Positions 1-8,224 are shown, counted from the first letter of the stretch. The stretch: 25,876 bases of DNA from Krumholzibacterium sp965370495 (GCA_965370495.1 CBDUUV010000027.1:1-25876), one strand, 5' to 3'. Notes: a model not told the origin generated them from the letters alone. Translations and numbers: made by a program.

Positions 1-997
1 CCAGCATCTCTCCGGCCATGAAGAGGTGTCTCAGGTATGCTCTTGAATAATTTTTGCAGACGTAACATCCACAATCAGGGTCGAGAGGCCCGAAATCCCT
101 TGTATTTGACGCATTCTTCAGAATCAGCCTGCCCGTTGATGTGAAGACAGTCCCGTTCCTTGCATTCCTTGTTGGCATAACACAGTCGAACATATCTACT
201 CCGCGTGCAACAGCTTCTACAAGATCCTCCGGGAATCCTACTCCCATCAGGTACCTGGGTTTGTCAACCGGCAGCAGCGCTGTTACCAGCTTCGTCATCC
301 CCAGAAGGTCATTCTTCGGCTCACCGACAGACAATCCGCCTATCGCATAACCTGGGAAATCGAGGGAAACCAGTTCCTCGGCCGACCTTTTTCTGAGTTC
401 GGGAAAAACCGATCCCTGGACAATAGCAAAGAGGACACGCTCATATCCATTGCGCGTGATTTTCGCGCCATGTTCCCTGAGACTCCTTTCAGCCCAGAGC
501 GTGGTTCGTTTCAGTGCATTCAACCCATCCTCATAACTGCATGGATATTCAACACAGTGATCCAGCACCATCATAATATCTGAACCTATATCAAGTTGGA
601 TATTCACAACGCTTTCAGGCGTTAGAAACCTCATGGTCCCATCGATGTGGGATTTGAATTCGACGCCTTCCCCGGTTATCCTGTTAAGGTCGGCAAGGCT
701 GAAGACCTGGTATCCACCACTATCCGTCAGAACAGGCCCGTCCCAGGACATAAAACGCTGGATACCGCCTGCATCGCGTATCAGTTTTTCTCCGGGGCGA
801 AGATGGAGATGGTAAGTATTCGAAAGAATGATCCCGGCGCCTACCTGTTTCAGGTCATCGGGCGAAAGTGATTTTACAGTACCCTGCGTACCGACAGGCA
901 TAAAGGCAGGCGTTTCGATCGTACCATGATCCGTCTCGATACGTCCTGTTCTGGCTCCCGATGGATCAACCGCTATCAACTCGAACCTGAATGGCAA
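1..997 (-). CDS. tgt: Queuine/preQ1 tRNA-guanine transglycosylase (partial, C-terminus off the left edge)
   Basis: Exchanges guanine at position 34 of GUN-anticodon tRNAs for preQ1, the step before QueA in queuosine synthesis. Translated from the minus strand, it shows the family N-terminal stretch ending in ETPAFMPVGTQG, the active-site segment DSGGYQVFSL with the catalytic Asp, the nucleophile segment MFDCVMPTRNARNG, and the zinc segment DCGCYVCKNYSRAYLRHL with three Cys ligands. The fourth ligand, a His, should lie just beyond base 1, so only about 35 residues are missing. I prefer the TTG at 997 because AAGGAG sits 9 nt upstream and the product then begins like the family (PFRFEL). An in-frame ATG at 1015 lacks a ribosome-binding site and has an in-frame TGA two codons upstream. 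It follows queA on the same strand after about 60 nt, as usual in this operon. Confidence 0.95.
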   Translation of the reverse strand, partial: MPFRFELIAVDPSGARTGRIETDHGTIETPAFMPVGTQGTVKSLSPDDLKQVGAGIILSNTYHLHLRPGEKLIRDAGGIQRFMSWDGPVLTDSGGYQVFSLADLNRITGEGVEFKSHIDGTMRFLTPESVVNIQLDIGSDIMMVLDHCVEYPCSYEDGLNALKRTTLWAERSLREHGAKITRNGYERVLFAIVQGSVFPELRKRSAEELVSLDFPGYAIGGLSVGEPKNDLLGMTKLVTALLPVDKPRYLMGVGFPEDLVEAVARGVDMFDCVMPTRNARNGTVFTSTGRLILKNASNTRDFGPLDPDCGCYVCKNYSRAYLRHLFMAGEML

Positions 998-1031
998 ACC
1001 GGAACACTCCTTCATTATTCAGTTAAACACG

Positions 1032-1041
1032 CCCCCCCCCC
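1032..1041 (-). repeat. G10 homopolymer in the queA-tgt spacer
   Basis: Ten consecutive C on the plus strand (G on the transcribed minus strand) lie between the queA stop and the tgt start, about 35 nt upstream of the preferred TTG. It could slip during replication or be an assembly length error. It does not affect a reading frame. No promoter is visible around it. Confidence 0.6.
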
Positions 1042-1057
1042 AAGCGAACATCGCAAC

Positions 1058-2113
1058 CTACCGGATGAACATCACATCACCGTAACTGTAGAACCGGAAC
1101 CTCCTCTGCACCGCCCATTTGTATGTTCGCCGCACTTCTTCCCGACCGGCAAAAGCCGAAACAAGAATATAAAGGCTGGACATCGGAAGGTGAAGATTTG
1201 TCAAAAGCGAGTCGATTATCCTGAACTTGAACCCGGGATAGATAAACAGGTTTGTCCAGCCGGTGATATATTCGACATGATCTATCACCTTGATTTCTTT
1301 CTCTTTCAGATTCCCGATTGCGAGAGCCTCGAGAACCCTGGTGGTCGTCGTGCCGACCGCGATGACACTTCTTCCGGTTTTCTTCGCATCCAGTATCTCA
1401 TCCCAGTAATCTTTTCTGATCATTACATATTCCGAGGCGAGGATATTATCTTCTACCGTTTCATTTTCAAGCGGCCTGAAAGTTCCAGACCCCACATGAA
1501 GAGTAACAGGAAGAACCGTACTCCCCTTGTGTTCTATATCTCTGAAAACTCTGTCTGTAAAATGAAGCCCCGCTGTGGGAGCAGCAACCGACCCCTCAGT
1601 TCGGGCATATATCGTCTGGTAACGTTCAACATCCGCCTCCTCGACTTCTCTCCTGATATAGGGAGGCAGTGGAACCTGCCCGAATGTCTTCATGAACTCG
1701 GTATTCGTAAATCTGTCCGGCAACGAAACGATCCATTCTCCATCGCCTATTTCTTCCTCAATAGTCACCGCGTTACGGGCCTCGCCGATATATATCCTGT
1801 CCTTTGTCTTCAACCTCTTTGAAGGGCGGCACAGACAGCGCCACATGTTGTTCCCGAGTCTCCTTGTCAGAAAAATTTCTATCCGGGCACCGGTATCCTT
1901 TACACCATACAACCTCGCCGGAACAACCATGGTCTCATTGATGACTATCAGGTCCCCTTCCTTCACGTATCTTGCGAAGTTCAAAAAACGGGTCTCCCGA
2001 ACCTCATTCCGGTTCCGGTTGATTATGATCATCCGGCTATCATCCCTGTTCTCCACGGGATGTTGAGCTATCAGTTCATCAGGAAGTTCATAGTTGAAGT
2101 CGTTGAGTTTCAT
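1058..2113 (-). CDS. queA: S-adenosylmethionine:tRNA ribosyltransferase-isomerase
   Basis: Transfers and isomerises the ribosyl group of S-adenosylmethionine onto preQ1 in tRNA, giving epoxyqueuosine. It is full length, about 351 residues, close to the family norm. Family segments appear in order: the N-terminal MKLNDFNYELPDELIAQHP, GDLIVINETMVVPARLYG, EGSVAAPTAGLHFT, LHVGSGTFRP, GTTTTRVLE, TNLFIYPGFKFRIIDSLLTN, then the C-terminal RFRFYSYGDVMFI. The ATG at 2113 is chosen because the protein then starts exactly at the family N-terminus; an in-frame TTG at 2131 would add six residues. The ribosome-binding site is weak (AAGAGA). It lies 30 nt downstream of ruvB, and a T-rich stretch fills that spacer. 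The queA-tgt pairing supports a complete last part of the queuosine pathway here. Confidence 0.97.
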   Translation of the reverse strand: MKLNDFNYELPDELIAQHPVENRDDSRMIIINRNRNEVRETRFLNFARYVKEGDLIVINETMVVPARLYGVKDTGARIEIFLTRRLGNNMWRCLCRPSKRLKTKDRIYIGEARNAVTIEEEIGDGEWIVSLPDRFTNTEFMKTFGQVPLPPYIRREVEEADVERYQTIYARTEGSVAAPTAGLHFTDRVFRDIEHKGSTVLPVTLHVGSGTFRPLENETVEDNILASEYVMIRKDYWDEILDAKKTGRSVIAVGTTTTRVLEALAIGNLKEKEIKVIDHVEYITGWTNLFIYPGFKFRIIDSLLTNLHLPMSSLYILVSAFAGREEVRRTYKWAVQRRFRFYSYGDVMFIR

Positions 2114-2143
2114 ATTGTCTCTTGTTATCAAAAAAAAATTGAT

Positions 2144-3178
2144 CTAGAAAATATTCCCCTGTGTTCCCCCACTGCCGCTCCGGCTGGTGCCCATATGTTT
2201 GTAGCCCGCATCGGTCACCATTCTTCCTCTGGATGTCCTCTGCAGGAATCCCTGCTGGATAAGGAATGGTTCATAAACATCTTCGATAGTTTCACCCTCT
2301 TCCGCGACAGCAACAGATAGAGAACTGACTCCCACAGGCCCCCCGGAGAACTTTTCGATAATAGTGGAAAGTATCCTGCGATCCATCTCGTTTAGCCCCC
2401 TGGCATCTACTCCGAGCATCCCGAGAGCATAGTCAGCCATTTCCAGGTCTATTCTGCCCTTTCCCTTGATCTGCGCGAAATCTCTTATCCTGCGAAGCAA
2501 CCGGTTGGCTATTCTCGGTGTTCCACGCGACCTTCCGGAAATCTCGATGGCGCCTTCTTCATCTATGTCTACTTCGAGAAGGTTTGCCGAGCGCCCTATT
2601 ATCTCCAACAGATCATTCGGGGAATAGAAATCCAGCCTCAACACGACGCCGAATCTACTTCTCATTGGAGGAGTGATCATTCCGGCGCGAGTCGTAGCGC
2701 CTACAAGCGTAAAAGGTTCTATCGGCAGGGAATAATGTCTCGCGTGCGGCCCCTTGTCGACTATCAGTTCGCAGCGGAACTCTTCCATCGCAGGATATAT
2801 ATGTTCCTCAACAACTCTTCCAAGCCTGTGGATCTCGTCGATAAAAAGTACATCTTTTGTTTCGAGTTGAGTCAGGATGCCAATAAGTTCCGCGGGGCTC
2901 TGAAAAACAGGTCCCGAAGTAGTCCTGATATTAACACCGAGTTCCCTTGCGATGATATGAGCCAGAGTGGTCTTGCCGAGTCCCGGGGGGCCATAGAGAA
3001 GAACATGATCAAGTTGTTCGTTTCTCTGCTTCGCGGCCTGGATGAAAACAAGAAGGTTCTCCTTCAGTTTCACCTGGCCCACGAATTCATCGATAGAAGT
3101 CGGCCTCAGCCTTGCCTCGGACCGAAGTTCTTCGTTCCCGGGATCCGGGCTCGGATCGGTTATCATCCTGTCAGACAA
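2144..3178 (-). CDS. ruvB: Holliday junction branch migration ATPase RuvB
   Basis: Hexameric AAA+ motor that drives RuvA-bound Holliday junctions. It has 344 residues, the usual size. Visible motifs are the N-terminal LRPTSIDEFVGQ, Walker A GPPGLGKTT at about residues 63-71, Walker B LFIDEIHRL at about 111-119, the sensor/arginine-finger region GATTRAGMITPPMRSRFG, and a C-terminal winged-helix region with GPVGVSSLSVAVAEEGETIEDVYEPFLIQ. The start used is a TTG preceded by GA-rich sequence; an ATG four codons in (3166) is the alternative, with AGG too close to be ideal. ruvA ends 27 nt upstream on the same strand, so the two are translated from one transcript. Confidence 0.97.
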   Translation of the reverse strand: MSDRMITDPSPDPGNEELRSEARLRPTSIDEFVGQVKLKENLLVFIQAAKQRNEQLDHVLLYGPPGLGKTTLAHIIARELGVNIRTTSGPVFQSPAELIGILTQLETKDVLFIDEIHRLGRVVEEHIYPAMEEFRCELIVDKGPHARHYSLPIEPFTLVGATTRAGMITPPMRSRFGVVLRLDFYSPNDLLEIIGRSANLLEVDIDEEGAIEISGRSRGTPRIANRLLRRIRDFAQIKGKGRIDLEMADYALGMLGVDARGLNEMDRRILSTIIEKFSGGPVGVSSLSVAVAEEGETIEDVYEPFLIQQGFLQRTSRGRMVTDAGYKHMGTSRSGSGGTQGNIF

Positions 3179-3205
3179 TAAATCTCTCTCTTTCTCCGGG
3201 CAAAT

Positions 3206-3811
3206 TTACAATGATACCCGTTTCAACGCTATTTTCACAATATCTTCGACTCCGAAAGATTCTCCAAGATCTGCCATGTCGATATCGTCGAGTATCCTTC
3301 GAGCGCGAGACCTGTTCATCCCTATTGAAACAAGCGCTTCGACCACTTCATCCATGAGCTTGTGAGTCAGGCCTGCATATTCCTTCTCTCCAGAGATCTC
3401 GTAGAACGAGATATCGATCTTGTCCTTCAGTTCAAGGATCAGCCTCTCTGCCGTCTTCTTTCCTATTCCCGGCAATGCAACGAGGTTTCCCACATTTTCC
3501 TGATGAATAGAATGGGCTATTTCCGACGCATCGGTGGCCGAAAGCATTCCCATCGCCACTCTGGGTCCTATCCCGGTAATACTTATCAGGGACAGAAACA
3601 TCTGCTTTTCCATTTCAGATGGAAACCCGAAAAGTGAAAGTACATCCTCCCTTACATACAACCATGTAAGAAGGCGAATCCTTTCACCCTCGTCACCGAA
3701 CGTGGCTAGAGTCCTCTCCGGAACAAAAACCTCAACCCCCAATCCACCTATCTCTACAATGACACTTGATTTTTTTTTGGCTGCAAGAACACCTTCGACC
3801 GATGCTATCAC
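3206..3811 (-). CDS. ruvA: Holliday junction DNA-binding protein RuvA
   Basis: Tetrameric protein that grips four-way junctions and loads RuvB. It has 201 residues. The N-terminal OB-fold domain starts MIASVEGVL. Two helix-hairpin-helix motifs follow (ITGIGPRVAMGML and LPGIGKKTAERLILELKDK), then a linker and a small C-terminal domain ending NRSRARRILDDIDMADLG, which is the RuvB-contacting part. Its ATG overlaps the ruvC stop by four bases (ATGA), indicating translational coupling. A run of nine A encodes three Lys near residue 12; the frame is intact across it. Confidence 0.97.
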   Translation of the reverse strand: MIASVEGVLAAKKKSSVIVEIGGLGVEVFVPERTLATFGDEGERIRLLTWLYVREDVLSLFGFPSEMEKQMFLSLISITGIGPRVAMGMLSATDASEIAHSIHQENVGNLVALPGIGKKTAERLILELKDKIDISFYEISGEKEYAGLTHKLMDEVVEALVSIGMNRSRARRILDDIDMADLGESFGVEDIVKIALKRVSL

Positions 3812-4302
3812 ACCAACCTCCCGGCGATGCCTGTTATTCTGAGCATGTGGCAGAAAGCTATAGCAAGGGCATCCGTTTCATCCTCTGTTTCCGGCTCTTT
3901 TTCCATTTTGATCAACTTCCTTATCATAGCGGCGACCTGGCGCTTGTGTGCGGCCCCCGACCCGACTACGCTTCTTTTAACTTCCCGTGCTGAGTATTCA
4001 TATACATCGGCTCCCGACTCGGCAGCGGCAAGAAGAGCGACCCCCCTGGCCTCTCCCAGGGTCAGCGCACTACCAGGATTCTTTGCGATAAAGATATTTT
4101 CGACCGCTATCGATACGGGCTTATACAGATCGATCACTTCATCCAGTCCGCTCTTTATCCGGGAAAGCCTGACAGCTTTCGGTTCCCTGACATTCACTCT
4201 GATAATACCCGATCCCACATATACGATACTACTACCCTTTTTCTCGATAACACCGTACCCGGTTACCCGGCTTCCCGGGTCTATACCCATTGTCAGTGAC
4301 AA
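3808..4302 (-). CDS. ruvC: Crossover junction endodeoxyribonuclease RuvC
   Basis: Resolves Holliday junctions delivered by RuvAB. From the TTG at 4302 the product has 164 residues, close to the family's 160-175. That start has GGGGTG a few bases upstream and puts the first catalytic Asp (GIDPGSRVTGYGVI) at residue 8, as expected for the first beta strand. The frame stays open to 4446 but the extra 48 residues look like non-coding sequence. Other acidic residues are in AVENIFIAKN (Glu) and DETDALAIAFCH (two Asp), giving the full RNase-H-like catalytic set. It is the first gene of the ruvCAB block, 88 nt after yebC; I see no strong promoter in that spacer. Confidence 0.95.
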   Translation of the reverse strand: MSLTMGIDPGSRVTGYGVIEKKGSSIVYVGSGIIRVNVREPKAVRLSRIKSGLDEVIDLYKPVSIAVENIFIAKNPGSALTLGEARGVALLAAAESGADVYEYSAREVKRSVVGSGAAHKRQVAAMIRKLIKMEKEPETEDETDALAIAFCHMLRITGIAGRLV

Positions 4303-4390
4303 TTCTTCACCCCGATATGATGTCCGAGCATTCACCCCGCGGACAGGCTGGCAGGAATATCGGACTCGCCCGCAGATATTTACAGCAGTA

Positions 4391-5146
4391 CTAGAGTTCC
4401 TCTTCGATTTCCAGCAGGATATCATCCGGTATATCAAAGTTGGCACTCACGCGTTGCACATCATCGTTATCCTCGAGTGCACTGATCAGCTTCAGAACTG
4501 ATCTTGCAGTATCAAGATCCAGCAGAACGGTAGTCTTGGGATGCAGGGAGATTTCAGCCAGCTGGTAACTCATTCCGGCATCGACGATCGTTTCCCTGAG
4601 CTCTTCGAAAATACCAGGCCCGCATATAATTTCGAAATGGCCGCCTTCCGATCTTACATCCTCGGCTCCATTTTCAAGAGCTATTTCGTAGATAATATCC
4701 TCGGCGGCGTCATTTTCATCTATGACGATCATGCCCTTGTTCTCGAACAGGTAGGAGACCGAATGTGGCTCGCCGAGATGCCCGCCGAACTTGCTGAACA
4801 TATGTCGCACTTCCGCTGTAGTGCGGTTCCTGTTATCGGTCAATGATTCGACAAGTATCGCGACACCACCGTGCGCATATCCTTCAAAAGTACATGAATC
4901 GTATGTTACTCCGGGAAGTTCGCCTATTCCCCGCTTGATAGCCTTATCGATATTAGCAACCGGCATATTGGAATCGCGCGCGCTTTGGACAGCTGCCCTC
5001 AGCCTTGGATTGGCTTCCTTGTCTCCTCCGCCTTCCCTGGCTGCTACTGTGATCTCCTTGATCAGCTTGGTGAAGATTTTTCCACGCTGGGCATCGAGCT
5101 TTCCCTTTTTTCTCTTGATCGTACTCCATTTGGAATGTCCAGACAC
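4391..5146 (-). CDS. yebC: YebC/PmpR/TACO1 family protein
   Basis: Cytosolic protein of a family long annotated as a transcriptional regulator and more recently linked to translation (mitochondrial TACO1; bacterial YebC proteins help ribosomes at difficult sequences such as proline runs). It has 251 residues with the hallmark N-terminus GHSKWSTIKRKKG, then AREGGGDKEANPRLRAA and NMPVANIDKAIKRG, and an acidic C-terminal tail. The start is GTG with GGAGG six bases upstream. It lies 20 nt after the EF-G-like gene and upstream of ruvC, the widespread yebC-ruvC arrangement. Which role applies in this organism is not decided by the sequence. Confidence 0.95.
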   Translation of the reverse strand: MSGHSKWSTIKRKKGKLDAQRGKIFTKLIKEITVAAREGGGDKEANPRLRAAVQSARDSNMPVANIDKAIKRGIGELPGVTYDSCTFEGYAHGGVAILVESLTDNRNRTTAEVRHMFSKFGGHLGEPHSVSYLFENKGMIVIDENDAAEDIIYEIALENGAEDVRSEGGHFEIICGPGIFEELRETIVDAGMSYQLAEISLHPKTTVLLDLDTARSVLKLISALEDNDDVQRVSANFDIPDDILLEIEEEL

Positions 5147-5166
5147 AACAGCCTCCAGGAATAGAA

Positions 5167-7248
5167 CTAATTCGATTCTTCTTTTTCAGCCTCAGCTTGC
5201 GCGATAAGTTTCTGGGCGTTCTCGTGCGGCAATACATCGTAGTGTGAGAACTCCCGCGTATGCGCAGCCCTTCCCTGTGTCATCGAACGAAGCGCTGTTG
5301 CGTATTTATAAAGCTCGGCAAGAGGTACTTGGGCCTTAATCTTCTGCATACCTGTCTCTTGTTCGGTACCCTGGATCTTGCCCCGTCTCATCGACATATC
5401 GCCCATAACATCTCCCAGGTATTCATCCGGAACGATTACTTCCACATCGTATACAGGTTCAAGTAAAACAGGCTTTGCCTGCTTGACAGCAGCCTTGAAC
5501 CCCTTGCTCCCGGCCATCTTGAACGCCCCGTCAGATGAGTCAACGTTATGAAAAGATCCATCGTACAGAGTCACCTTGACATCCTGTACCGGGTACCCGG
5601 CAACAACACCCTCTGCCATGGCAACAATGATACCCTTTTCAACAGCAGGGATATACTTCGTGGGAATGGCTCCACCGACAATAGCGTTGACAAATTCAAA
5701 ACCTGCTTCCCTGGACTGTGGCTCCAGCTTCAGCCAGACATCTCCGTACTGGCCGCGGCCACCGCTCTGTTTCTTGTGTTTTCCCTGCGCTTCGGCAACA
5801 CCGGTAATTGTCTCGCGGTACGGAATACGGGGCGCGACCATATCGATTTCAACCCCATATTTTTCCTTCAGGCGTCCAAGAATGACTTCGAAATGAAGTT
5901 CGCCCTGGCCTGATAGAATCGTCTGTCTGAGTTCCGCGTTGATTTCCATTATAAAAGAAGGATCCTCTTCGGCAAGCCTGTGCAGTCCGGCGCCTATCTT
6001 GTCCATATCACCCTGGACCCTGGCTTCTATCGCGGTATGGAGCGAAGGTTTGGGAAACTCTATTCCCCTGAGAACGACCATTTCAGACTTTTTGCACAGA
6101 GTATGGTTGATCTTGGCGGATTTCAATTTAACAGCTCCCCCCAGATCACCTGCGGGAATCGAATCGGTCTCTATACGTTCCTTGCCCTGAACCACATACA
6201 ACTGGCCAATGCGTTCCGATGATTCTGAATTCGCGTCATAGAGTTCGTTGCTCACGCCCATATCTCCGGAGAATGTTCGTACGTATGCGATATCCCCGAT
6301 ATGCTTCTCCGAGAGGGTCTTGAAGACAAAAGACAGGGTAGGTTCCGCCGGTCCTATCTTGATCCGCTTTATATCGCCGGAATCCGTCCTGATATCGACT
6401 TCAGTCCGCCATGCTGGTGAAGGCAGCAGCGATACAATCAGATCCATGAACTGCCTCACACCAATATTCTCCGTCGCAGAACATGCCACCAGCGGGACAA
6501 GCGTTCCCGCCCTGCAACCGGCGCTGAGTCCCTGAGCAAGCTCTACATCGTTCAGTTCCCCTCCTTCGAGAAATTTCTCGAGGAGAGAATCGTCTGCCTC
6601 TGCGGCAAAATCCATCAGTTTCTGGCGCCATTCAGCAACCCTGTCCACCATGTCAGCTGGAACTTCTTCTTCGGAGAATTTCCCTCCGCCGGAATAAACA
6701 AAAGCCTTCTTCTTGAGAAGATCGACAACACCTTTGAACGAACCCCCCTGACCGATCGGAAGTACCAGGGGCATGATCTTTGAACTCAGAGATTTCTGCA
6801 CCTGCTCAAGGCAATTGTCAAAATCAGCATGTTCCTTGTCCATCTTGTTGATACAAACGAGCCGGGGAAGCCCTTTTCGATCGAGATAGCGCCATGTCTT
6901 TTCAGTTCCGACCTCAACTCCACTATCCGCGCTAATAACTACCACACTTCCTTCTACTACCTCGAAGCATGACATGACCTCTCCTACAAAATCCTCGTAC
7001 CCCGGTGTATCCAGGAGGTTGACCTTGCAATCACCATGTTCGAATGAAGCCAGGCCGGTACTGATCGAGATCTGTCTTTCGATCTCATCAGGGGAAATAT
7101 CAAGCATGGTGTTTCCATCCTCGATCTTACCGATCCTGGTGATCAAACCCGCATTAAAGAGCACTGACTCGCTCAGAATCGTTTTACCACATGACTGATG
7201 GCCAACGAAAACAATGTTTCGTATGTTGTCGATTTTATATTTTTTCAA
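5167..7248 (-). CDS. Elongation factor G-like translation factor (EF-G2 type)
   Basis: A 693-residue translational GTPase with the EF-G domain order. The G domain shows G1 GHQSCGKT (16-23), G3 DTPGYEDF (80-87), G4 NKMD (134-137) and a G5-like SATENIG. Domains II-III follow, then domain IV beginning PYRETITGVAEAQGKHKKQ with the tip segment YDGSFHNVDSSDGAFK, and domain V containing GDMSMRRGKIQGTE. The P-loop (GHQSCGKT instead of GHIDAGKT) and DTPGY instead of DTPGH place it in the EF-G2/EF-G-like group rather than the housekeeping translocase, which should be elsewhere. Start is TTG with AGGAGGT five bases upstream. It probably shares a transcript with yebC. The exact step it serves is not known from sequence. 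Confidence 0.92.
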   Translation of the reverse strand: MKKYKIDNIRNIVFVGHQSCGKTILSESVLFNAGLITRIGKIEDGNTMLDISPDEIERQISISTGLASFEHGDCKVNLLDTPGYEDFVGEVMSCFEVVEGSVVVISADSGVEVGTEKTWRYLDRKGLPRLVCINKMDKEHADFDNCLEQVQKSLSSKIMPLVLPIGQGGSFKGVVDLLKKKAFVYSGGGKFSEEEVPADMVDRVAEWRQKLMDFAAEADDSLLEKFLEGGELNDVELAQGLSAGCRAGTLVPLVACSATENIGVRQFMDLIVSLLPSPAWRTEVDIRTDSGDIKRIKIGPAEPTLSFVFKTLSEKHIGDIAYVRTFSGDMGVSNELYDANSESSERIGQLYVVQGKERIETDSIPAGDLGGAVKLKSAKINHTLCKKSEMVVLRGIEFPKPSLHTAIEARVQGDMDKIGAGLHRLAEEDPSFIMEINAELRQTILSGQGELHFEVILGRLKEKYGVEIDMVAPRIPYRETITGVAEAQGKHKKQSGGRGQYGDVWLKLEPQSREAGFEFVNAIVGGAIPTKYIPAVEKGIIVAMAEGVVAGYPVQDVKVTLYDGSFHNVDSSDGAFKMAGSKGFKAAVKQAKPVLLEPVYDVEVIVPDEYLGDVMGDMSMRRGKIQGTEQETGMQKIKAQVPLAELYKYATALRSMTQGRAAHTREFSHYDVLPHENAQKLIAQAEAEKEESN

Positions 7249-7330
7249 CTCTACCTCCTGGCTCCTGGCAAATTTTTTCGATGTTCTGTATCTTCAGCTT
7301 GCGGCTTTCAGACCGTTTGAATAATCAGCA

Positions 7331-7358
7331 GCTGATCCGGGCCGGGGCCAGGATCAGC
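7331..7358. repeat. Inverted repeat overlapping the Yip1-like gene stop
   Basis: GCTGATCC and GGATCAGC form a perfect 8-bp stem around a 12-nt GC-rich loop. It overlaps the stop codon of the upstream membrane-protein gene and lies about 80 nt before the EF-G-like start. No T-run follows in the minus direction, so it is not a classical terminator. It could stabilise a transcript end or partly attenuate read-through into the EF-G-like gene. Confidence 0.45.
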
Positions 7359-8085
7359 CAATTCCACCAGCGAACTTCTGACCAAGCATAATAAAACCCA
7401 GCCCGATCAACCATATTACAGCCGCAGGGACAGCTGCTTTCGTCTTGTTGATCTTGAAGATTGCCGCCAATCCAACAATAAAGACAATAAAATACCATAT
7501 TTGAAATACACTCAAAGCCCTTAAAACAGCAGCGAAGACCCCCTCAGCTTCCGTGAATAGAGCCCCGGGGCCGAGATGCACCTCTGTATCAGCTCTTGAT
7601 TCGATGGTCTCCAACCCCTTGAAACGAACGATAAAAAACGTAATCAACTGCTCGAGCATACCTATCAAGCCCGTGAAACAGACCAGCGAAAGAACTTTCT
7701 TGAAGTTGGACCTGGCACTTACCAGATTGATGATAAGGTTGACCAGGCCAGCTGTAATCAGCAGAACAACCAGCGCGATGATGGGAGCTAATATTGCCCC
7801 TACCCACCCGAATTTGCCCATCAACTCGAGTTGTTCACTGCTGGCTCCATTGAACTTCGCAATCTGTATTTCAATCGGAAGAGAAAACCAGGCAATTGCC
7901 GCATTTACAGCTGCGAGGACTACAAAGGGTTTCCACCACTCCAGGCCCGCATCGATCCGCCCGAACACCTTCATAGGATCCGTAAAGACATCGATCAGGG
8001 ATGCGAAAAAACCTCCGGTCCCCTTCGTTTCGGGACCTGTTTCAATCACGTTTTTTTCGACACCGTTACCAATGTTCTCATTCAT
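7354..8085 (-). CDS. Yip1-family integral membrane protein
   Basis: A 243-residue protein with a hydrophilic N-terminus, the short segment FFASLIDVFTDPMKVFGRI typical of bacterial Yip1-domain proteins, then about five membrane spans (near WWKPFVVLAAVNAAIAWF, GAILAPIIALVVLLITAGLV, VLSLVCFTGLIGMLEQLITF, IWYFIVFIVGLAAIF and AAVIWLIGLGFIMLG). Bacterial members have no established function; the name comes from a eukaryotic Golgi protein. The ATG at 8085 has GAGGAG about 8-9 nt upstream; the frame remains open to 8121 but without a comparable site. A sigma70-like promoter lies upstream at 8168-8196. It is first in a leftward series before the EF-G-like gene, 105 nt away. Confidence 0.82.
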   Translation of the reverse strand: MNENIGNGVEKNVIETGPETKGTGGFFASLIDVFTDPMKVFGRIDAGLEWWKPFVVLAAVNAAIAWFSLPIEIQIAKFNGASSEQLELMGKFGWVGAILAPIIALVVLLITAGLVNLIINLVSARSNFKKVLSLVCFTGLIGMLEQLITFFIVRFKGLETIESRADTEVHLGPGALFTEAEGVFAAVLRALSVFQIWYFIVFIVGLAAIFKINKTKAAVPAAVIWLIGLGFIMLGQKFAGGIG

Positions 8086-8167
8086 ATCCTTTACTCCTCT
8101 ATCCAGGTGAATGAATCCCATTCAGCAGTACATATACCTGCCTTCCGGCGGGAAATGAACAAAACTT

Positions 8168-8196
8168 AAAATAGACTACTTTTGCCTGTCTGTCAA
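8168..8196 (-). promoter_or_regulatory. Sigma70-like promoter for the Yip1-like gene
   Basis: On the minus strand, a consensus -35 TTGACA (8191-8196) is separated by exactly 17 nt from TATTTT (8168-8173). Predicted transcription starts near 8161, giving a leader of about 75 nt before the ATG at 8085. It may also feed the EF-G-like gene and yebC if the hairpin at 7331-7358 is not a full stop. Confidence 0.6.
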
Positions 8197-8210
8197 AGTA
8201 TTTAACAATA

Positions 8211-8224
8211 CCACGGGACCGTGG
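8211..8224. promoter_or_regulatory. Dyad symmetry upstream of the Yip1-like promoter
   Basis: CCACGG-GA-CCGTGG is a perfect 6-bp inverted repeat with a 2-bp centre. It sits 14 bp upstream of the -35 box, a usual place for an activator site. No T-run follows on either strand, so a terminator is less likely. The binding protein is unknown. Confidence 0.4.

Noticed and set aside
926..1822. Plus-strand open frame of 298 codons
   Set aside because: It lies antisense to tgt and queA, both unmistakable. Its translation has no recognisable domain and is rich in Arg/Pro/Ser as expected for a shadow frame.
3769..3779. A9 run in ruvA as a possible programmed slippage site
   Set aside because: The zero frame is full length and conserved on both sides. 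Neither shifted frame gives a sensible product.
4303..4446. 48-residue N-terminal extension of RuvC
   Set aside because: No ribosome-binding site, no similarity to RuvC. The TTG at 4302 restores the family length.
3827..4501. Plus-strand open frame of 224 codons
   Set aside because: It is antisense to ruvC and the end of yebC; Ser/Thr/Pro-rich shadow translation.
7331..7358. Classical Rho-independent terminator before the EF-G-like gene
   Set aside because: The stem is good but no T-run follows on the minus strand. Kept only as an inverted repeat.
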